DNA of 64,000 nucleotides from Oegoconia quadripuncta (Eukaryota; Arthropoda; Insecta; Lepidoptera; Autostichidae). Numbering within the stretch: position 1 is the first letter of the stretch; each line of letters opens with the position of its first letter. The DNA lies in assembly GCA_949316235.1 (NCBI GenBank), contig OX438754.1, forward strand, positions 8,541,501 through 8,605,500. The letters are read 5' to 3'. This document shows positions 60,966 through 64,000 of the stretch, one piece after another. Position numbers and translations under genes: made by a program. A model generated the notes under the pieces. It searched no databases. It was not told the origin of the DNA and saw nothing but the letters and a program-made list of their open reading frames with translations.

Positions 60966-62166
60966 CTACAAGTATAAAGATACGCTTATGATTTATGTGA
61001 CGTCTACTCCCACATGTGCACGCATCATGTGATGCGACGCTTTTTGTACTCGACTAATGATACGAGCCGGTTTAATATCGCATTAATGAGTTTTCAGCGA
61101 TGATAGAATTTAATATCAATTACTATTAGTACTATAATTTACTTCCTCAATTCCTCCTGCAGTATAATTATAGTAAAAAGTCTACTCTATGGGTATTGTA
61201 ATGTCGTAATGGAGCCATTTGCTTAATTAGTGGTTATCATTTCGTAATGTTATGTATCCATTTCAATTTCTAATGGTTACAATTCGAAAATGGAATTTTA
61301 ATACCACATAATAAGTTCGGTTTCACCGGCTTAGTGGCGGTAAAAGTTTGATTGGCGTTCTATCCCGACGTTTAATTAATAAGGGGCAAGCTAACCGAAC
61401 TTCGAGTGTGAAAGGGATAGATTAAATAAGTTGAAGAGAGAAGGTAGTTTAGAGAATGTTGCCAGTGAATTGAACACAAGTTTCTTCTGAAGTTAAGTAC
61501 ATAGTTCAAGGAAATTATTGGTCTGAACTGAGTGAAACTTTACGGAGTATGCATAAAGTAGCAACTTGTTATTATAATTAGACTGTAAAATGTACTTACT
61601 GCGTAAATCTGCAGAAGAAAGGTTTTTCCATTTTACATTTTTAACCCTTCCAACCGAAAAGCAGTAAAGATTAAAGGGGTTTTCTGGACGACAGTTAAAA
61701 AAAACGATAATAAAAGAAGCCATTGTACAGAAGTCAAGTGTTAATCATAAAAAATAGCCTCCAAATACACAGAAATGTATACAGATTGAATCGGTACTAT
61801 ATTTTTTATTGACATCTGGAAATCTCTCATTAAGTAAATACATCTAAACACCACATCTGAAGTGCATACTTATAGGTTATTACTTGATTACATACTTGAC
61901 ATCTTCAGCTGCAACTTTTCAATAGCAATTGAGTAGCAGCTAGTGAACGCAAGCGCCAATTTTAGCAGGGTTGTTGTTGAGATTATACGGTTGTCCACAT
62001 ACAACAAGCAATATTTCTTAGTCATCAGATTGAAAAAATATCTATAACCCCTAAAAATTTTAAATTAAATGTAAACCTGGTGAGATGCTCATATTTGTCA
62101 TACCCTAATAAGGTGGAAAGCCGGTTTCCCGAGCCTAACTAAAGCATCGACTTTAACCACCTTCCA

Positions 62167-62423
62167 GGTGTATACGTATAGTACTCTGTTTAGTTGGTGG
62201 TAAGGCATTTTTAAATGACCGCCTGGCCACCATCTGGCCTAGCCTGGATGTTACCACCATCTTAACAAAATCTTCAGCCAAGTAGAAATGTTAATAGCAT
62301 TACTGTGTGTTCCGGCTAAGATTGCCAGTTCTCCAAATAAGTCGAGGGTTCCAGGTAACCGTGCTTTCACCTTCGCCTCATCTTCCTATTGAGGTCAGTC
62401 CTAACCCGTTATGCATAAAAAAT
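62167..62423 (+). mobile_element. tRNA-derived SINE, family A, diverged copy
   Basis: Family body (GTACTCTGTTTAGTTGGTGG, GACCGCCTGGCCACC) and tail ending ATGCATAAAAAATAA. The head is too changed to recognise, and a short local duplication is present near 62222..62260. Confidence 0.75.
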
Positions 62424-62845
62424 AATACTTATTCAACTTTGTTTATACACTTTTTTTGTTTTCATGACTTATCACGAATCTTCTTACTCGTAGATTTGGC
62501 TGTCACATTTGACAAACATTTGAAATATCTTATTGAAATATTTAAGAATAAGATTCTTTAAAATGTCTAGTCTATCCATCTTAAGGTCACGCATTACTGA
62601 AATAAATACTGACCAACACACAACACCGTTAATCACATAACACCCGTCGTTTTTCGTCGGAGTTATAAAAAATTAAATTGTTTTATTTACTTAGCATTTT
62701 TTGCTATTATCAAAGATACAAGACTAATTCAAAATAATAAAAACTCGAACTAATGCGAGTAAGATTCGAAACCTGAGGTGATTGAATGATTTTCGGATAT
62801 TGTTCTTTTACCCGTGGTGTAAGACCTTCCATCATCCAAATTCCA

Positions 62846-63214
62846 CGATAAATAATTATTTACTTGAATACCAGCACCGTCGACTGTCATTTCATGGGGT
62901 GTCTCCTTAAAGTTAAGTCGTTTTTGAATATTTAGGCCTAACTGATTTGTGATCAAAACCTATGGGTACCACTTCCCACTAACCAATAATGGGAAGTGGT
63001 ACCCATAGGTTTTACCACTTCCCATTAACCAATAATGGGAAGTGGTACCCGTAGGTTTCACCACTTCCCATTAACCAATAATGGGAAGTGGTACCCATAG
63101 GTTTTGATCACAAATCAGTTAGATCTAAATATTCAAAAACTACTTAACTTTAAGGGGACACCCCATGAAATGACAGTCGACGGTGCTGGTACTCAAGTAA
63201 ATAATTATTTATCG
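62846..63214. repeat. 369 bp palindrome in the Antp intron
   Basis: The outer arms (62846..62960 and 63100..63214) are inverse copies with about five differences. Both read as a frame containing PHEMTVDGAG, but the differences all change the residue, so coding constraint is not supported. The centre consists of three tandem hairpin units. Flanks outside the palindrome are unrelated. Confidence 0.88.
62962..63105. repeat. Three tandem hairpin units of about 46-48 bp
   Basis: Each unit reads ACCACTTCCCATTAACC then AATAATGGGAAGTGGTACCC plus a CATAGGTTTT-like spacer, so each is itself an inverted repeat. The three copies differ at only a few bases (CCCACTAACC in the first, CCCGTAGG in the second). 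Confidence 0.88.
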
Positions 63215-63513
63215 GATAAAGATAGACTTAACAGGCAAAAACAAGAATGTCAAATTATGATTGATTTCGATTCCGATATTTTAAAGTATTGCAAACAGTT
63301 TGTGCTACTCAGATAAAGTACAATCGTTAAAACAATTTTCGGGGCCACTGTGATCCGTTTTAATGACTTTAGGTAATCTGAGCAATACAAAACTATTTTC
63401 AGTATTTTAAAACATCGGAATCTACATCAACTACAGCTTGATATTCTTATTTTTCCCTGTAGGCTTTATTTCAGTGCCAGCATTGTCGAATTTCATGTTT
63501 AGAATACCCCCTT

Positions 63514-63810
63514 CGAAGAGCGTCGGTGGCTCAGCGGTTTGGGAGGTCCGAGTTCAATTCCCAGGCAGGCCATGTACCAATGAGTTTTAAAATTAAATGT
63601 CATTACTTATGTGCATTTATCCGACTGCTCTTAAACGGTGAAGGAAAACATCGTGAGGAAACCTGCAGGCCTGAGAAATAAAAATTCAAAGGCATGTGAA
63701 GTCCCCAATCCGCATTGGGCCAGCTGGTGGACAATGGTCCATACTCCTTCATTATACGAGAGAAGGCCTATATCACTGCAGTGGGATGGTTGCGGGCTGA
63801 GATGATAAGG
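63514..63810 (+). mobile_element. tRNA-derived SINE, family D, complete copy with target duplication
   Basis: A box GTGGCTCAGCGGTTTGGG at 63526, B box like AGTTCAATTCCCAGGC near 63551, then a family body with CATCGTGAGGAAACCTGCAG, GTGAAGTCCCCAATCCGCAT and an end TGAGATGATAAGG. A perfect 10 bp target duplication ATACCCCCTT lies at 63504..63513 and 63811..63820. This body type is common in Lepidoptera. Confidence 0.9.
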
Positions 63811-64000
63811 ATACCCCCTTACGGAACCATGAAAATTGTTATGCTGTAAATTTTATATTGTTGTTATTCATAGCGACAGAAAGATATTTAATAGATCGTT
63901 AACTTTAACAAGCTTTCGAGTATTTAGTATGTGCATAATATGTGTTGGTAAGGTCATATTATTAGGAACTTGAATTTTTTACAGAACTAACCCTTATACA

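Noticed and set aside
60772..61032. GC-rich 86-codon frame in the Antp intron
   Set aside because: No known domain, composition driven by GC-rich DNA, and no supporting splice sites or homologue recognised.
62750..63316. Two similar ORFs in the palindrome arms (MITNQL...)
   Set aside because: They are the same sequence in inverse copy, and all differences between the arms change residues, so there is no sign of coding constraint.

Overview
This window is insect nuclear DNA, most likely from a moth or butterfly (Lepidoptera). It is AT-rich and rich in introns and intergenic sequence. It is littered with tRNA-derived SINEs, truncated non-LTR retrotransposons and mariner-type remnants that resemble repeats known from Lepidoptera. 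The only confidently recognised host gene is Antennapedia (Antp), a Hox gene. Its last coding exon lies on the minus strand at 49001..49251 and encodes the whole homeodomain plus a short C-terminal tail ending in SPPTSPQ. In the usual Hox order, sequence at higher coordinates is the intron leading towards the upstream Antp exons and Ubx, and sequence at lower coordinates is the Antp 3' flank leading towards ftz and Scr. No upstream Antp exon (YPWM motif) and no ftz or Scr was found, so the last Antp intron is at least 14.7 kb.

Layout. 1-15 kb: intergenic DNA with SINE and LINE fragments and a pair of ~400 bp inverted arms (9.7-10.1 kb and 11.17-11.57 kb). 15.5-20.2 kb: a nearly complete non-LTR retrotransposon on the minus strand, with an intact 978-residue endonuclease/reverse transcriptase ORF and a 262-residue ORF1. 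20-40.3 kb: dense repeats, including a mariner-like element with 268 bp inverted termini (23678..24954), four kinds of tRNA-derived SINE, LINE 3' ends and a 207 bp MITE. 40.3-53 kb: a stretch of about 12.6 kb around the Antp homeobox exon in which I recognised no dispersed SINE or LINE, only a 133 bp hairpin at 44830..44962 and a few GC-rich patches. 53-64 kb: Antp intron with SINEs, an RTE-like LINE copy interrupted by another LINE end, a 369 bp palindrome, and GC-richer unique patches that could be regulatory.

How it fits together: the host content is the 3' end of one developmental regulator and its surrounding non-coding DNA, where cis-regulatory elements are expected. Everything else coding is retroelement or transposon protein. 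One SINE family shares its 3' tail with a LINE end in the same window, which suggests a SINE-LINE partnership. All functional calls on non-coding patches are inference from composition and motifs; homology searches and expression data were not available.
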